Origin: Aneurinibacillus tyrosinisolvens
Lineage (GTDB): Bacteria; Bacillota; Bacilli; Aneurinibacillales; Aneurinibacillaceae
Direction of reading: 5' to 3'
Assembly (NCBI RefSeq): GCF_001015055.1
Contig: NZ_BBWZ01000037.1
Location: 1-51,123, forward strand
DNA length: 51,123 nt
How positions within the stretch are numbered: the first letter of the stretch is position 1; each line of letters opens with the position of its first letter. The notes under the pieces are model-generated. The model had not been told where the DNA came from and did no database searches. It was given only the letters and a program-made list of their open reading frames with translations. The position numbers and the translations under genes are program-made. This document shows, piece by piece, positions 32,670 to 41,505 of the stretch.

Positions 32670-33851
32670 TTACTTCACTCCAAGGAATGAAACTAGTTTC
32701 TTGATTGTAACTCCCTGTACCAATAAAGAAAAAACAACATTAGTAAACGTCATAGCTAACAACAGCTCCCGACCAGGGAACGTTGGTGAGATACTTAAGA
32801 TTAACGCAATTGAAAGTGAACCCTTTAACCCTCCCCAAGCAATCACGTGCTTCCAGGGTCTAGGAACACCTTTATCAAAAATAAGACTGACATAAACAGC
32901 GATGAATCGTGCGATGAGAACAATCAATATACTCCCTACAACTAACATCCACTTATCTGCAAAACTGATATTAGCTACCTGTAACCCCACCATGAGAAAA
33001 ATAAGTATATTCGCAATAAAAGCAACTACTTCCCAGAAGGAATCCATCCTTTCATGCGTTAAATCCGACATCCCAATGTTTTTACCATAGGTTCCAAGTA
33101 TTAAGCCAGCAGTTACGACAGCAATCACACCAGAAAGGTGGAAATGCTCTGCCAACTCATAAGCACCATAGAAAAGAACAATGGAGAGTCCAATTTCTAC
33201 TAAATGATTATCGATTCTTGACGTAATTCGAGAAGCAAGGAATCCACCTAAACCGCCAATCACAATCCCCCCACATACAACCTTGATAAAGATAAGCAGG
33301 CCTTGAGAAACTCCGGTTAAAGTAAGAACAGTAGTTACAAGCGCAATTTTAAACAATACTACGGCTACCCCATCATTAGCCAAGCTTTCACCCTCAACGA
33401 TAATGGATAATCTTTTGTTAAGTCCCATTGACCTAAAAATGCTAAGTACTGATACCGGGTCTGTTGCCGCCATTAATGAACCAAAAATTAAAGCTTGTTG
33501 TAAAGGAAGGCGAAGTAACAAGTATGTAAGGCTTAATACGAGTAAGAACGTTAAGAATGTCCCAACAAATGCAAGCAATAATATCGGTTTTTTATTTTCC
33601 CTTAACTCGTCCAAAGGTAGTTTTAAAGCTGCGTCACCTAAAAGGGCGGCTAAGAATATGATAATCACTGCTGTTTGGAAAACAACATCGTTGGTAGAAA
33701 AATGCTTAATATTTTCTAATGCTGGAATAGGAACTAATCCAATGATTAAACCTACAATGACAAGAAAAGTTGGGTAGGGTTGCCTTAATTTATCCGCAAT
33801 AAATGTTACTCCAACAGCGATGGCTAATAACAAAATCCAATCATAAAACAT
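32670..33851 (-). CDS. CPA1-type Na+/H+ antiporter (NhaP-like)
   Basis: The 393-aa protein has about 12 hydrophobic segments over its whole length and the hallmarks of the CPA1 family: AATDPVSVLSIFRSMG (about 127-142) and VEGESLANDGVAVVLFK (about 152-168), where Asp carries the transported ion. It exchanges cytoplasmic Na+ for external H+, so supports salt and alkali tolerance. There is no large cytoplasmic C-terminal domain. The ATG has AGAGGAG nine bases upstream. It is divergent from the AGCS symporter gene over a 323-base spacer in which I see no further feature. Which cation is transported cannot be stated from sequence. Confidence 0.85.
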   Translation of the reverse strand: MFYDWILLLAIAVGVTFIADKLRQPYPTFLVIVGLIIGLVPIPALENIKHFSTNDVVFQTAVIIIFLAALLGDAALKLPLDELRENKKPILLLAFVGTFLTFLLVLSLTYLLLRLPLQQALIFGSLMAATDPVSVLSIFRSMGLNKRLSIIVEGESLANDGVAVVLFKIALVTTVLTLTGVSQGLLIFIKVVCGGIVIGGLGGFLASRITSRIDNHLVEIGLSIVLFYGAYELAEHFHLSGVIAVVTAGLILGTYGKNIGMSDLTHERMDSFWEVVAFIANILIFLMVGLQVANISFADKWMLVVGSILIVLIARFIAVYVSLIFDKGVPRPWKHVIAWGGLKGSLSIALILSISPTFPGRELLLAMTFTNVVFSLLVQGVTIKKLVSFLGVK

Positions 33852-34174
33852 TCTACATCTCCTCTTTCAAATGCGCAGTAATTATGTTTATTATTCTCTT
33901 AACAAATCCTTTTTAGCCCGTCAAATTATATTGATTTCCTTACCTTCTACCCGTTCGTTTCATAAAAAAATCAACACTTAACAGGGTTATTTTAAATAAA
34001 TTTTGTTAATTTCTTAGAGGGGCTTACCTATACCGAAGGAATATAGAGAATCATTAGTCGAACTAGTTTCTTGTTATATCTTTTAATGCAATAACCCATT
34101 TTTAATTGTTTATAGAGTATTTATAATATTTTATAATTGGTTGATGAACAAAATTTATAAAGGGAGGGGTCATA

Positions 34175-35653
34175 TTGGAGGATTTTGTTAATTGGTTAAA
34201 TGGAATCATCTGGAGTAAGGGGTTGATTTACCTTTGCTTAGGAACAGGACTATTCTATTCACTCGCTACTCGTTTTCTTCAACTAAGGCACATTAAGGAA
34301 ATGATAAGGCTCATGTTTGAAAGCAAGAGTTCTGAAGCGGGAGTATCCTCTTTCCAGGCGTTAACTATAGCACTCGCCGGAAGAGTCGGAACAGGAAACA
34401 TTGCAGGTGTGGCTACTGCTATCGGGTTTGGAGGACCAGGTTCTGTCTTCTGGATGTGGCTTATCGCATTCTTGGGAGCTGGGTCTGCATTTGTGGAAGC
34501 AGCCCTTGGACAAGTCTACAAAACGAAACAAGATGGTCAATTTCGTGGAGGTCCAGCGTACTACATAGAGAAAGGATTGAAAATAAAATGGTATGCTGTA
34601 TTGTTTGCGATTGTCACCGTGCTTGCAACAGGCGTCCTTCTTCCAGGTGTCCAAGCCAATAGTATTGCCGCTGGAATTGAGAACGCATTTGGAATTAGCC
34701 CTGTTATTACCGGGGTTATTCTCATTGCTTTTCTTGCCATTATTATTTTCGGCGGTGTAAAACGAATCGCGAGTGTGGCTGAGGTCGTTGTACCGTTTAT
34801 GGCATTAGGTTACATTTTAGTTGCCTTATATATTGTGCTCGCAAACATCTCCGAATTGCCTGCTGTAATCTCTCTTATTTTTAGCAGCGCATTCGGTGCT
34901 GATGCTGCTTTTGGCGGCATTCTCGGTTCAGCCGTAATGTGGGGAGTAAAACGGGGGATTTACTCAAATGAAGCAGGACAAGGCACTGCGCCTCATGCAG
35001 CCTCAGCCGCAGAAGTATCACATCCAGCTAAGCAAGGTCTAGTACAGGCTTTTTCGGTCTATGTTGATACCTGGTTTGTTTGTTCTGCAACAGCGTTTAT
35101 GATTCTTATTACAGGTATGTATAATGTCAAACCAGAAGGCGCAGCTCCTATTGTAAATAATCTTGGGAACGTTGAACCGGGTCCTGTTTACACACAGCAA
35201 GCCATAGAATCAGTGCTACCTGGTTTTGGTGCTCCTTTTGTTGCCGTTGCTCTCTTTTTCTTTGCATTTACTACCATCATGGCTTATTACTACATGGCAG
35301 AAACAAACTTAGCCTATATTAACCGTAAAGTAAAACGTGTCTGGTCAGAGTATGCCTTAAAAGGTGCTATATTAGTTGTTGTCTTCTATGGCAGTGTAAA
35401 AACAGCGTCCCTAGCCTGGGCGTTAGGAGACATTGGTGTTGGAAGCATGGCATGGTTAAACCTTATTGCCATCTTACTCCTCACGAAGCCAGCGCTGCGG
35501 GTATTAAAAGATTATGAAAGCCAGAAAAAAGAAGGGGAAAATCCTGTGTTTGATCCAGTAAAGTTAGGTATCAAAGATGCTGATTTTTGGGAGAAAGAGT
35601 ACAAACACCATGAATCATCGCAGCTGGACAAAGGAAAGTCCCTGTCTTCTTAG
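34175..35653 (+). CDS. AGCS family Na+:alanine (glycine) symporter
   Basis: The 492-aa protein has 10-11 membrane segments. It carries family signatures: LAGRVGTGNIAGVATAIGFG (about 68-87), GGPAYYIEKGL (about 124-134) and MWGVKRGIYSNEAGQGTAPHA (about 254-274). The family imports alanine or glycine with Na+. The start is TTG 34175 with AGGGAGGGG six bases upstream. The C-terminal 40 residues are cytoplasmic and polar. It is followed by a strong bidirectional terminator. A Na+-coupled symporter alongside Na+/H+ exchangers makes a consistent sodium-cycle neighbourhood. Confidence 0.9.
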   Translation: MEDFVNWLNGIIWSKGLIYLCLGTGLFYSLATRFLQLRHIKEMIRLMFESKSSEAGVSSFQALTIALAGRVGTGNIAGVATAIGFGGPGSVFWMWLIAFLGAGSAFVEAALGQVYKTKQDGQFRGGPAYYIEKGLKIKWYAVLFAIVTVLATGVLLPGVQANSIAAGIENAFGISPVITGVILIAFLAIIIFGGVKRIASVAEVVVPFMALGYILVALYIVLANISELPAVISLIFSSAFGADAAFGGILGSAVMWGVKRGIYSNEAGQGTAPHAASAAEVSHPAKQGLVQAFSVYVDTWFVCSATAFMILITGMYNVKPEGAAPIVNNLGNVEPGPVYTQQAIESVLPGFGAPFVAVALFFFAFTTIMAYYYMAETNLAYINRKVKRVWSEYALKGAILVVVFYGSVKTASLAWALGDIGVGSMAWLNLIAILLLTKPALRVLKDYESQKKEGENPVFDPVKLGIKDADFWEKEYKHHESSQLDKGKSLSS

Positions 35654-35710
35654 TAGTTCTTCCGGATATAAACAAATGCTGAATGAAATCGCTTTTCCAA
35701 GAAATTTTAA

Positions 35711-35754
35711 TGATAAAAAGAGGGATAGCCAATTAGCTATCCCTCTTTTTATCA
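35711..35754. terminator. Bidirectional terminator between convergent genes
   Basis: TGATAAAAAGAGGGATAGC (35711-35729) pairs exactly with its complement at 35736-35754. The A-rich and T-rich flanks serve both the rightward symporter and the leftward 35767-36045 gene. Confidence 0.88.
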
Positions 35755-35766
35755 TTTGTCATATTT

Positions 35767-36045
35767 TTATTCCCACCTGATGAGCAGGACCAAATGATAT
35801 TTAAACAATGTCGTAATAAAATCAGTATAGTAATCTTCACGAACAATAACTTGATACGTGTTATTGGACAATGTATAAAACAAGACATCCGTATGAATTT
35901 TGTTATGGTCAAAGAACGAGCGAACTTTATGAATTGCGGGCAAATATTCTGTGTTCTTAATTTTAATTTGAAAATCAGTATCCTTGCCATTTTTCTTCTC
36001 AGTAACTTCCATATCATCTTGGTTATATTCATAAATTAGCTTCAT
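35767..36045 (-). CDS. Hypothetical 92-aa protein
   Basis: The ATG has AGGAGG seven bases upstream. The protein shows alternating strand and helix (LIYEYNQDDMEVTEKKNGKD, IHTDVLFYTLSNNTYQVIVR) and no motif recognised. It lies 16 bases downstream of the ArsB/NhaD permease gene, so is probably co-transcribed, and ends at the bidirectional terminator. Function unknown. Confidence 0.6.
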   Translation of the reverse strand: MKLIYEYNQDDMEVTEKKNGKDTDFQIKIKNTEYLPAIHKVRSFFDHNKIHTDVLFYTLSNNTYQVIVREDYYTDFITTLFKYHLVLLIRWE

Positions 36046-36061
36046 GAAGCGTCCTCCTATT

Positions 36062-37342
36062 TTAAAGAAGATATCGTAAATAGATATAGATGGTGGAAAT
36101 CACAATCGATAAAATCATGAGGGGAAAACCAATAAATAAAAATTTCACAAATGAAATATGGTGTCCTTCTTTCGCAGCTAATCCGGCTACAATAACGTTA
36201 GCACTCGCTCCAATCAATGTTCCATTTCCACCTAAGCAAGCCCCTAATGCTAAGCTCCACCAAAGTGGTTCTAAATTTGTAATCCCCATGGTTCCCATAT
36301 CCTTAATCATAGGAATCATCGTGGCGACAAAGGGAATGTTGTCAACAAAGGCGGATGCAATGGCACTTAACCAAAGAATAAGCATGCTTGCCTTGGTTAA
36401 ATCCCCCCCTGTTAGACCTACAGCATAACTGGCAAGTTTAGATATCACCCCTGTTTCCATCAATCCGGAAACCAAAACAAACAAACCGATAAAGAAGAAA
36501 ATCGTGGTCCATTCAACCTTCGTAAGTGCATCTTCTAAATAATGTTCCCCTGTTAATAAAAGCAAAAAGAATGCACCCGCCAGCGCGATGGTTGCAGACT
36601 CCACATGTATAATCTGATGAATGAAAAAGCCTATAATGGTTAAACCAAGGGCAAGCAAGGACTTCTTCAAAAGCTTTACATCCGTAATTTCATCTTTTTC
36701 GTTCAAATTCATAATGTTTGCTTTTAATTCTTCCGTTGTCCTTAATTCTTTGCGGTACCAAAAAGCAAGAATAGCCAGGGTCACAAACATAATGAGGAAT
36801 GAAATCGCAGATAAATTATAAATAAACGCCATAAAAGAAAGTTCAGGTACAGCACTTCCAATCATAATATTAGGCGGGTCGCCAATAAGCGTTGAGGTCC
36901 CTCCGATGTTAGAAGCAAAGATTTCGGTGAGTAAATACGGCATCGGTGAAACACTTAACCGTCTCGTAATACTGAATGTCACTGGAACCATAAGGAGAAC
37001 CGTCGTCACATTATCGAGGAAGGCAGAGCCAATGGCTGTAATTAACCCTAAAGCAATAAGAACTCTTAGAGGGTCACCTTTTACTTTTTTTGCTGACCAG
37101 ATGGCGATATATTTAAAAAGTCCGGTTTCCGCAGTAATCGAGACGATAATCATCATTCCGGTTAATAGCCCCAGTGTATTAAAATCGATATGATGAAGCG
37201 CTGTTTCCTGGCTAACAACCCCTAGTCCTACCATTAGAATGCCGCCTATCATAGCGACAATCGTTCGATGTATTTTTTCAGTGATGATAAACGCATATGT
37301 GATTAGGAAAATCCCAATCGCTACCATAGCTTGATTCGTCAT
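36062..37342 (-). CDS. ArsB/NhaD-family (ion transporter superfamily) permease
   Basis: The 426-aa protein has about 11 hydrophobic segments and two related halves, each ending in a hallmark: SAFLDNVTTVLLMVPVTFSI (about 106-125) with NIGGTSTLIGDPPNIMIG (about 145-162), and ASAFVDNIPFVATMIPMI (about 331-348) with GGNGTLIGASANVIVAG. These repeats define the ArsB/NhaD/citrate-type fold. The family exchanges Na+/H+, arsenite or organic anions; no arsenic-operon partner is present, so ion exchange is likelier. It follows a small membrane gene after 29 bases. The pair lies behind a leader with two hairpins. Confidence 0.85.
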   Translation of the reverse strand: MTNQAMVAIGIFLITYAFIITEKIHRTIVAMIGGILMVGLGVVSQETALHHIDFNTLGLLTGMMIIVSITAETGLFKYIAIWSAKKVKGDPLRVLIALGLITAIGSAFLDNVTTVLLMVPVTFSITRRLSVSPMPYLLTEIFASNIGGTSTLIGDPPNIMIGSAVPELSFMAFIYNLSAISFLIMFVTLAILAFWYRKELRTTEELKANIMNLNEKDEITDVKLLKKSLLALGLTIIGFFIHQIIHVESATIALAGAFFLLLLTGEHYLEDALTKVEWTTIFFFIGLFVLVSGLMETGVISKLASYAVGLTGGDLTKASMLILWLSAIASAFVDNIPFVATMIPMIKDMGTMGITNLEPLWWSLALGACLGGNGTLIGASANVIVAGLAAKEGHHISFVKFLFIGFPLMILSIVISTIYIYLRYLL

Positions 37343-37371
37343 ACGGGCATTTCACTCCATTTTTATCTTTA

Positions 37372-37599
37372 TCATTGGTCTCTATCGATGCTTCTGTTTG
37401 ATGTGCTGCTTTTTCCTTTTAAGTCCGCTATGAAATGCACAAAATAAGAAACTAAAAATCCACCCAAAACAATCGCTAACACAAGTAAAAGCGTTATTGT
37501 ATTTGAGTTTGCTCTGTCCATCACCCCGATGCTGTAAATAGAAAGTGATGAATATAGCAATAAAACAATGGAAATAACGATGACTTTAAAGGCTTTCAT
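37372..37599 (-). CDS. Small two-pass membrane protein
   Basis: The 75-aa product has two hydrophobic segments (about residues 4-24 and 35-57) and a polar C-terminal tail (DLKGKSSTSNRSIDRDQ). It is probably an integral inner-membrane protein. AAGGAGGG lies seven bases before the ATG. It is the first gene of the operon with the ArsB/NhaD permease, 29 bases upstream, suggesting a partner or accessory subunit. Family not recognised. Confidence 0.65.
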   Translation of the reverse strand: MKAFKVIVISIVLLLYSSLSIYSIGVMDRANSNTITLLLVLAIVLGGFLVSYFVHFIADLKGKSSTSNRSIDRDQ

Positions 37600-37621
37600 A
37601 AAATCCCTCCTTCCCTATAAA

Positions 37622-37711
37622 ATGACAGAAGGAGCCTGCAACCACAGGCTCCTTCTCCGGAAATTCGGGAAAAATGGCAAAGAGGAGCCCCTGGTGACAG
37701 GCTCCTCCTAA
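37622..37711 (-). promoter_or_regulatory. Leader with two hairpins, possible SD-controlling element
   Basis: Read leftward, hairpin A has GAGGAGCC/GGCTCCTC arms (37682-37707). Hairpin B is a perfect 12-bp stem AGAAGGAGCCTG/CAGGCTCCTTCT (37627-37656). The 3' arm CTCCTTC of B can pair either with its own arm or with the downstream ribosome binding site GAAGGAG of the 75-aa gene. The GGAGGAGCCTGTCACCA block of A recurs almost exactly upstream of the CPA2 antiporter at 44.4 kb. No other function is visible in 37600-37841. Confidence 0.6.
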
Positions 37712-37841
37712 TTTGAAAGTGTATTCAATTTACTTTTAAATAGTATAACAATCAAAAAAGTATTTGTAAACATAAATTTAACTAAATATTTAGTAATTTT
37801 CCCCGATCTCTTTATCTCTTAACACCCTCTACCGGTAAATT

Positions 37842-38596
37842 TGGATTTGAGTCAATATCTTGGACACAAAAAAGTTAAGTTTTAAGCTGATTGCTTGATT
37901 TGATTTTCTATCATTTGTGGTGTTTGGTACCCTAAACTGCTATGGATCCTTTTTCGATTGTACCAGCTTTCAATGAATTGAAACATGGCGAGTTTGGCAG
38001 AAGTATAATCTGCGTACTGGATATGATTCACGACAGGTGAATTTTGGGAGTGCCATATCGTTCCTTACTGTCTAGATGGATTTGTCGGATTTTCTTCGTC
38101 AGTTTTTTGTTTTCCCGTTCACGGTGGGATTGTGTTTGCTGTAAGGATTGATAGTAGGTGCTTCTTGGCATCCTCAATACCCCACACATGATCTGGATGG
38201 GGTACTGATTCTTGTGTTCCTCAATAAAAACGGTAAGCTCTGTGTCCTTTACTTTTTTGCGAATATGGCCATAGCCTTTTTTTAGATTTCAAGTTCCTGT
38301 TTTAACCGAAGGTTTTCCTTTTGGATGGCAGCTACTTCCTTCGGGGTGAGCGAGTCTTCCCCTTCTCCCACAGGAGTGAATTCTTTTATCCATTTATAAA
38401 TCGTTACTTCAGATACGCCATATTCGCTGCTTAATTCTTTCGCTGAGCTACCCGCATGGTAGAGGTCCACAATCGTTTTCTTAAAATCATCATTGTACTT
38501 TTTACCTGGATTCTTCTGTTTCAAGTCGGACACATCCTCTCAAATAGTATTGTAAGGACTTAACTAAGACGTGTCCATGAAACTATACTAACTCCA
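37842..38596 (-). mobile_element. Internally deleted IS3-family copy (left arm)
   Basis: The copy starts TGGATTTGAGTCAATATCTT and ends ...GTTAGTATAG in inverted orientation, imperfect inverted repeats about 40 bp long matching the intact copy at 40019-41281. It lacks 508 bases that the other copy has (equivalent to 40209-40716), with the junction at 38031/38032 joining TGATTCAC to GACAGGTG. OrfA (38282-38533) is cut short by a TTA to TAA change at the end of the helix, and OrfB is deleted in the middle. It cannot move alone, but its ends look intact. Confidence 0.85.
38282..38533 (-). pseudogene. Truncated IS3-family OrfA
   Basis: The 83-residue frame is the helix-turn-helix OrfA of the IS (GVSEVTIYKWIKEF) and is nearly identical to the 94-aa intact copy at 40934-41218. 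It ends early at LRLKQELEI because TTA, ahead of the A6G slippery run, is TAA here. With the stop before the slippery site, the OrfAB fusion cannot form. Confidence 0.8.
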
Positions 38597-38731
38597 GAAG
38601 TTCTTCCTTATATCCCTTGTCATAGATTTATGTAATATAAAGGAATACTTAATTTGTTATTTCTATCCAGAAATTCTTATTACTTTAAAACAATCCATTA
38701 TTTTTTTTCATCTTATCTACCAATTTTACTT

Positions 38732-39958
38732 TTATAGTTTATATAAACCCTTAAATGTACAAATGTTTTTAGTATCAAGAACCAGCTTGTTCTTAATTAA
38801 GTCCATATTTTCTTTTATATGATTATGTCCTACCATAATCACCAAAATTTCTATTTCATTTAGAAAGTCCTCAAAGTTCATAAACTGATGATCTACAATT
38901 CGACTTTTTACGAAAGGATCAAATATTTTCACCCCAAATGCTAAATGCTCGTCCATTCTTTCTAACAATTGAAGGGTAGGACTTTCTCTTGTATCGTCAA
39001 CGTTTTCTTTATATGCTAATCCATATAGCCCCACTTTTGATATATCTTTAATATTATGCTCTCTCATAATATCTCTAATACGACCTAGTACATGTCTAGG
39101 CATGGAATCATTTGTTTTTCTAGCTGTCAGTATTAAGTTTGTCAAATCTGGATAATCCCCTACTAAAAACCATGGATCTACTGAAATACAATGCCCCCCA
39201 ACACCTGGACCTGGTTGTAAAATATTAACTCGTGGATGCTTATTTGCAATTCTAATAATCTCATAAACATCCATATTATCAGTTCGACAAATCTTGGCTA
39301 ATTCATTAGCAAAGGCAATGTTAATATCTCGATAAGTATTTTCTACAACCTTAGACATTTCTGCTGATCTTATATCAGTAACAACGATTTCCGCCTTACA
39401 AAAATTAGAATATAGCCCTTTAACTTTCTCACCAATTTCAGGGTTATCCGCTCCAATTGTTCTTGAGTTGTGCTCAAGCTCATAGATCATGTTACCTGGT
39501 ATTATTCTTTCAGGTGCATGTAATAGATGTATCTCTTCCCCAATGACAAATCCTCTATTTTCAATTTCAGGGCGCACATATTTATCAATTGTCCCTGGTG
39601 ATATAGTGGATTCTATAATTAATGCTGCACCTTTTTCACAGACATCTAGAACACTATTTACGGCTGAAATAACATACTTTGGATCGAGTTTCTTACTGTC
39701 CTTGAGATAAGGAGTTGGAACTGCAATGATGTAAGTATGAGTTTTTTGATATTCAGTTGTAAATTCAATTCCATTTAAAAGAGCGTCATTAAATAATTCT
39801 TTTAATCCTTCCTCTTCAAAAGTAAGTTTACCTTCTCTTAGTGAATTTACTAAACTAACATTATAATCAGTTCCTACTACCTTAATCCCATTTTTTGCAA
39901 ACATTAAAGCTGTGGGTAAACCTATATACCCAAGACCAATTACATTAATTAAAGACAT
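38732..39958 (-). CDS. UDP-N-acetyl-D-mannosamine dehydrogenase (WecC-like)
   Basis: The 408-aa enzyme oxidises the C6 hydroxyl of a UDP-sugar to a carboxylate with two NAD+. The Rossmann motif GLGYIGLP is at residues 8-15, the ManNAc-type motif HAPERIIPGN at about 147-156, and the catalytic Cys257 within GVGGHCISVDPW. The HAPE(R/K)xxPGN form and length favour UDP-ManNAc/UDP-GlcNAc dehydrogenase over UDP-glucose dehydrogenase. The product would feed uronic-acid-containing surface polysaccharide. I chose ATG 39958 (MSLINVIG) since GGAGG lies eight bases upstream; an earlier ATG (39982) lacks one. It sits alone, as cargo between two IS copies, with no glycosyltransferase or epimerase nearby. 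Confidence 0.85.
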   Translation of the reverse strand: MSLINVIGLGYIGLPTALMFAKNGIKVVGTDYNVSLVNSLREGKLTFEEEGLKELFNDALLNGIEFTTEYQKTHTYIIAVPTPYLKDSKKLDPKYVISAVNSVLDVCEKGAALIIESTISPGTIDKYVRPEIENRGFVIGEEIHLLHAPERIIPGNMIYELEHNSRTIGADNPEIGEKVKGLYSNFCKAEIVVTDIRSAEMSKVVENTYRDINIAFANELAKICRTDNMDVYEIIRIANKHPRVNILQPGPGVGGHCISVDPWFLVGDYPDLTNLILTARKTNDSMPRHVLGRIRDIMREHNIKDISKVGLYGLAYKENVDDTRESPTLQLLERMDEHLAFGVKIFDPFVKSRIVDHQFMNFEDFLNEIEILVIMVGHNHIKENMDLIKNKLVLDTKNICTFKGLYKL

Positions 39959-40058
39959 GTTTTTCTCCTCCATTTTATTCAACTTAATATAAGTCAGGAT
40001 AATATGTTATCTTGCGTATGGATTTGAGTCAATATCTTGGATACAAAAGAGTTAAGCT

Positions 40059-40877
40059 TTAGGCTGATTGTTTGATTTGATTTTCTATCATCTGTGGTGT
40101 TTGGTACCCTAAACTGCTATGGATCCTTTTTCGGTTGTACCAGCTTTCAATGAATTGAAACATGGCGAGTTTGGCAGAAGTATAATCTGCGTACTGGATA
40201 TGATTCACTTCTTCCTTCTTTAAAATGGCATGAAAAGACTCAATACAGGCATTGTCATAAGGGCAGCCCTTTTGGCTAAAGGACTGTACCATCCCAAGCG
40301 ATTGAACGAAGTTCATAAACTCACAGCTTGTATACTGCGAACCTAAGTCAGAGTGAAGAAGTAAGCCCTTAGCGGGCTTTTGTGTATGATAGGCGTTTTC
40401 TACTGCCTTAATCACCAAATTGGTCGTCATAGAACGAGAAAAAGAATACCCCACGATTTTCTTGGAGTGCAGGTCTAAAACAGAAGCTAAATAGCACCAT
40501 CCATCCTTCAATGTATGAATATAAGTAATATCCGTCACCCATTTCTCATTGATGGTCTGAGTGGAAAAGTCTCTCTTTAACAGATTGCCCAATTGTATAA
40601 CTTTTTCTTTTGAAGGATAGGGCCGATATTTCTTCTTTGTGATGGAACGGATGTCCGCCTTCTTCATTAAACGCTGCACACGTTTTAGACTGACTTTGAA
40701 ACCATCATTAATTAACGACAGGTGAATTTTGGGAGCGCCATAACGTTCATTACTGTCTAGATGGATTTGTCGGATTTTCTTCGTCAGTTTTTTGTTTTTC
40801 CTCTCACGAGGGGATTCTGTTTTCCGTAAGGATTGATAGTAAGTACTTCTTGGCATCTTTAATATCCCACACATCAT
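40059..40877 (-). CDS. IS3-family transposase OrfB (DDE)
   Basis: The 272-aa catalytic protein has the family core: an HTH_21-like N-terminal segment (NERYGAPKIHLSLINDGF), then the rve integrase domain with DDE residues in VTDITY (first Asp), LHSDLGSQYTS (second Asp) and NACIESFHAILKKE (Glu). It would be made as OrfAB by -1 frameshifting at AAAAAAG; its own start is weak. Nothing looks disrupted, unlike the left copy. Confidence 0.92.
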   Translation of the reverse strand: MMCGILKMPRSTYYQSLRKTESPRERKNKKLTKKIRQIHLDSNERYGAPKIHLSLINDGFKVSLKRVQRLMKKADIRSITKKKYRPYPSKEKVIQLGNLLKRDFSTQTINEKWVTDITYIHTLKDGWCYLASVLDLHSKKIVGYSFSRSMTTNLVIKAVENAYHTQKPAKGLLLHSDLGSQYTSCEFMNFVQSLGMVQSFSQKGCPYDNACIESFHAILKKEEVNHIQYADYTSAKLAMFQFIESWYNRKRIHSSLGYQTPQMIENQIKQSA

Positions 40878-40933
40878 CTGGATGGGATACTGATTCTTAT
40901 GCTCCTCAATAAAAACGGTAAGCTCTGCGTCTT

Positions 40934-41218
40934 TTACTTTTTGGCGAATATGGCCATAGCCTTTTTTAAGATTTCAAGTTCCTGTTTTAACCGAAGGTTT
41001 TCCTTTTGGATGGCAGCCACTTCCTTCGGAGTGAGCGAGTCTTCCCCTCCTCCCACAGGAGTGAATTCTTTTATCCACTTATAAATCGTTACTTCAGATA
41101 CGCCATATTCGCTGCTTAATTCCTTTGCCGAGCTACCAGCATGATAGAGGTCCACAATCGTTTTCTTAAAGTCTTCATTATACTTTTTACCTGGGTTCTT
41201 CTGTTTCAAGTCGGACAC
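40934..41218 (-). CDS. IS3-family OrfA DNA-binding protein
   Basis: This 94-aa HTH protein (YGVSEVTIYKWIKEFT, residues about 38-53) has a C-terminal leucine-zipper-like helix (KENLRLKQELEILKKAMA) used for dimerisation and terminal repeat binding. The coding region contains the slippery run near its 3' end. Alone it acts as a repressor and as the N-terminal part of OrfAB. Confidence 0.9.
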   Translation of the reverse strand: MSDLKQKNPGKKYNEDFKKTIVDLYHAGSSAKELSSEYGVSEVTIYKWIKEFTPVGGGEDSLTPKEVAAIQKENLRLKQELEILKKAMAIFAKK

Positions 41219-41505
41219 ATCCTCTCAAGTAGTATTCTAAGGACTTAACTAAGACGTGTCCATGAAACTATACTAGCTCCAATTTAATTAGCCAAAATTA
41301 GCATACTAATCACCTATGTTTTTCACTTAATTTTAACTTCCCTCTGAAAGAAGTCTCCCACTTCTAAACGTGAAGGTGCGACAGCACCAGTGAAAGTTGG
41401 AGATGAATTTCGGTTAGGCGTAGCCTAAAGCTGTCTCTTTTTTTCGCCCATTGAAGTGATAAAGCAGTATATAGAAAATCAAGGGATGAAATGAGGGGAT
41501 CCAAT

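Larger units (their letters stand above)
37842..41281 (-). mobile_element. Composite-transposon-like unit, two IS3 copies around a dehydrogenase gene
   Basis: Both IS copies are in the same orientation and flank the dehydrogenase gene. The bases just outside the unit are ATT on the left (37839-37841) and ATT on the right (41282-41284), a match to the 3-bp target duplication of IS3 elements, while the inner flanks (GAA and GTA) do not match. This suggests the outer ends moved as one unit; a 3-base match can also be chance (1 in 64). Confidence 0.5.
40019..41281 (-). mobile_element. Intact IS3-family insertion sequence (IS150-like)
   Basis: A 1263-bp element with imperfect terminal inverted repeats, beginning TGGATTTGAGTCAATATCTT and ending in the complement of TGGAGCTAGTATAGTTTCAT, both with a shared GGACAC ... 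AGTTAAG block. OrfA and OrfB overlap around a slippery AAAAAAG, which gives a fused OrfAB transposase by -1 frameshifting, typical of IS3. The element appears complete and potentially active. Confidence 0.9.
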
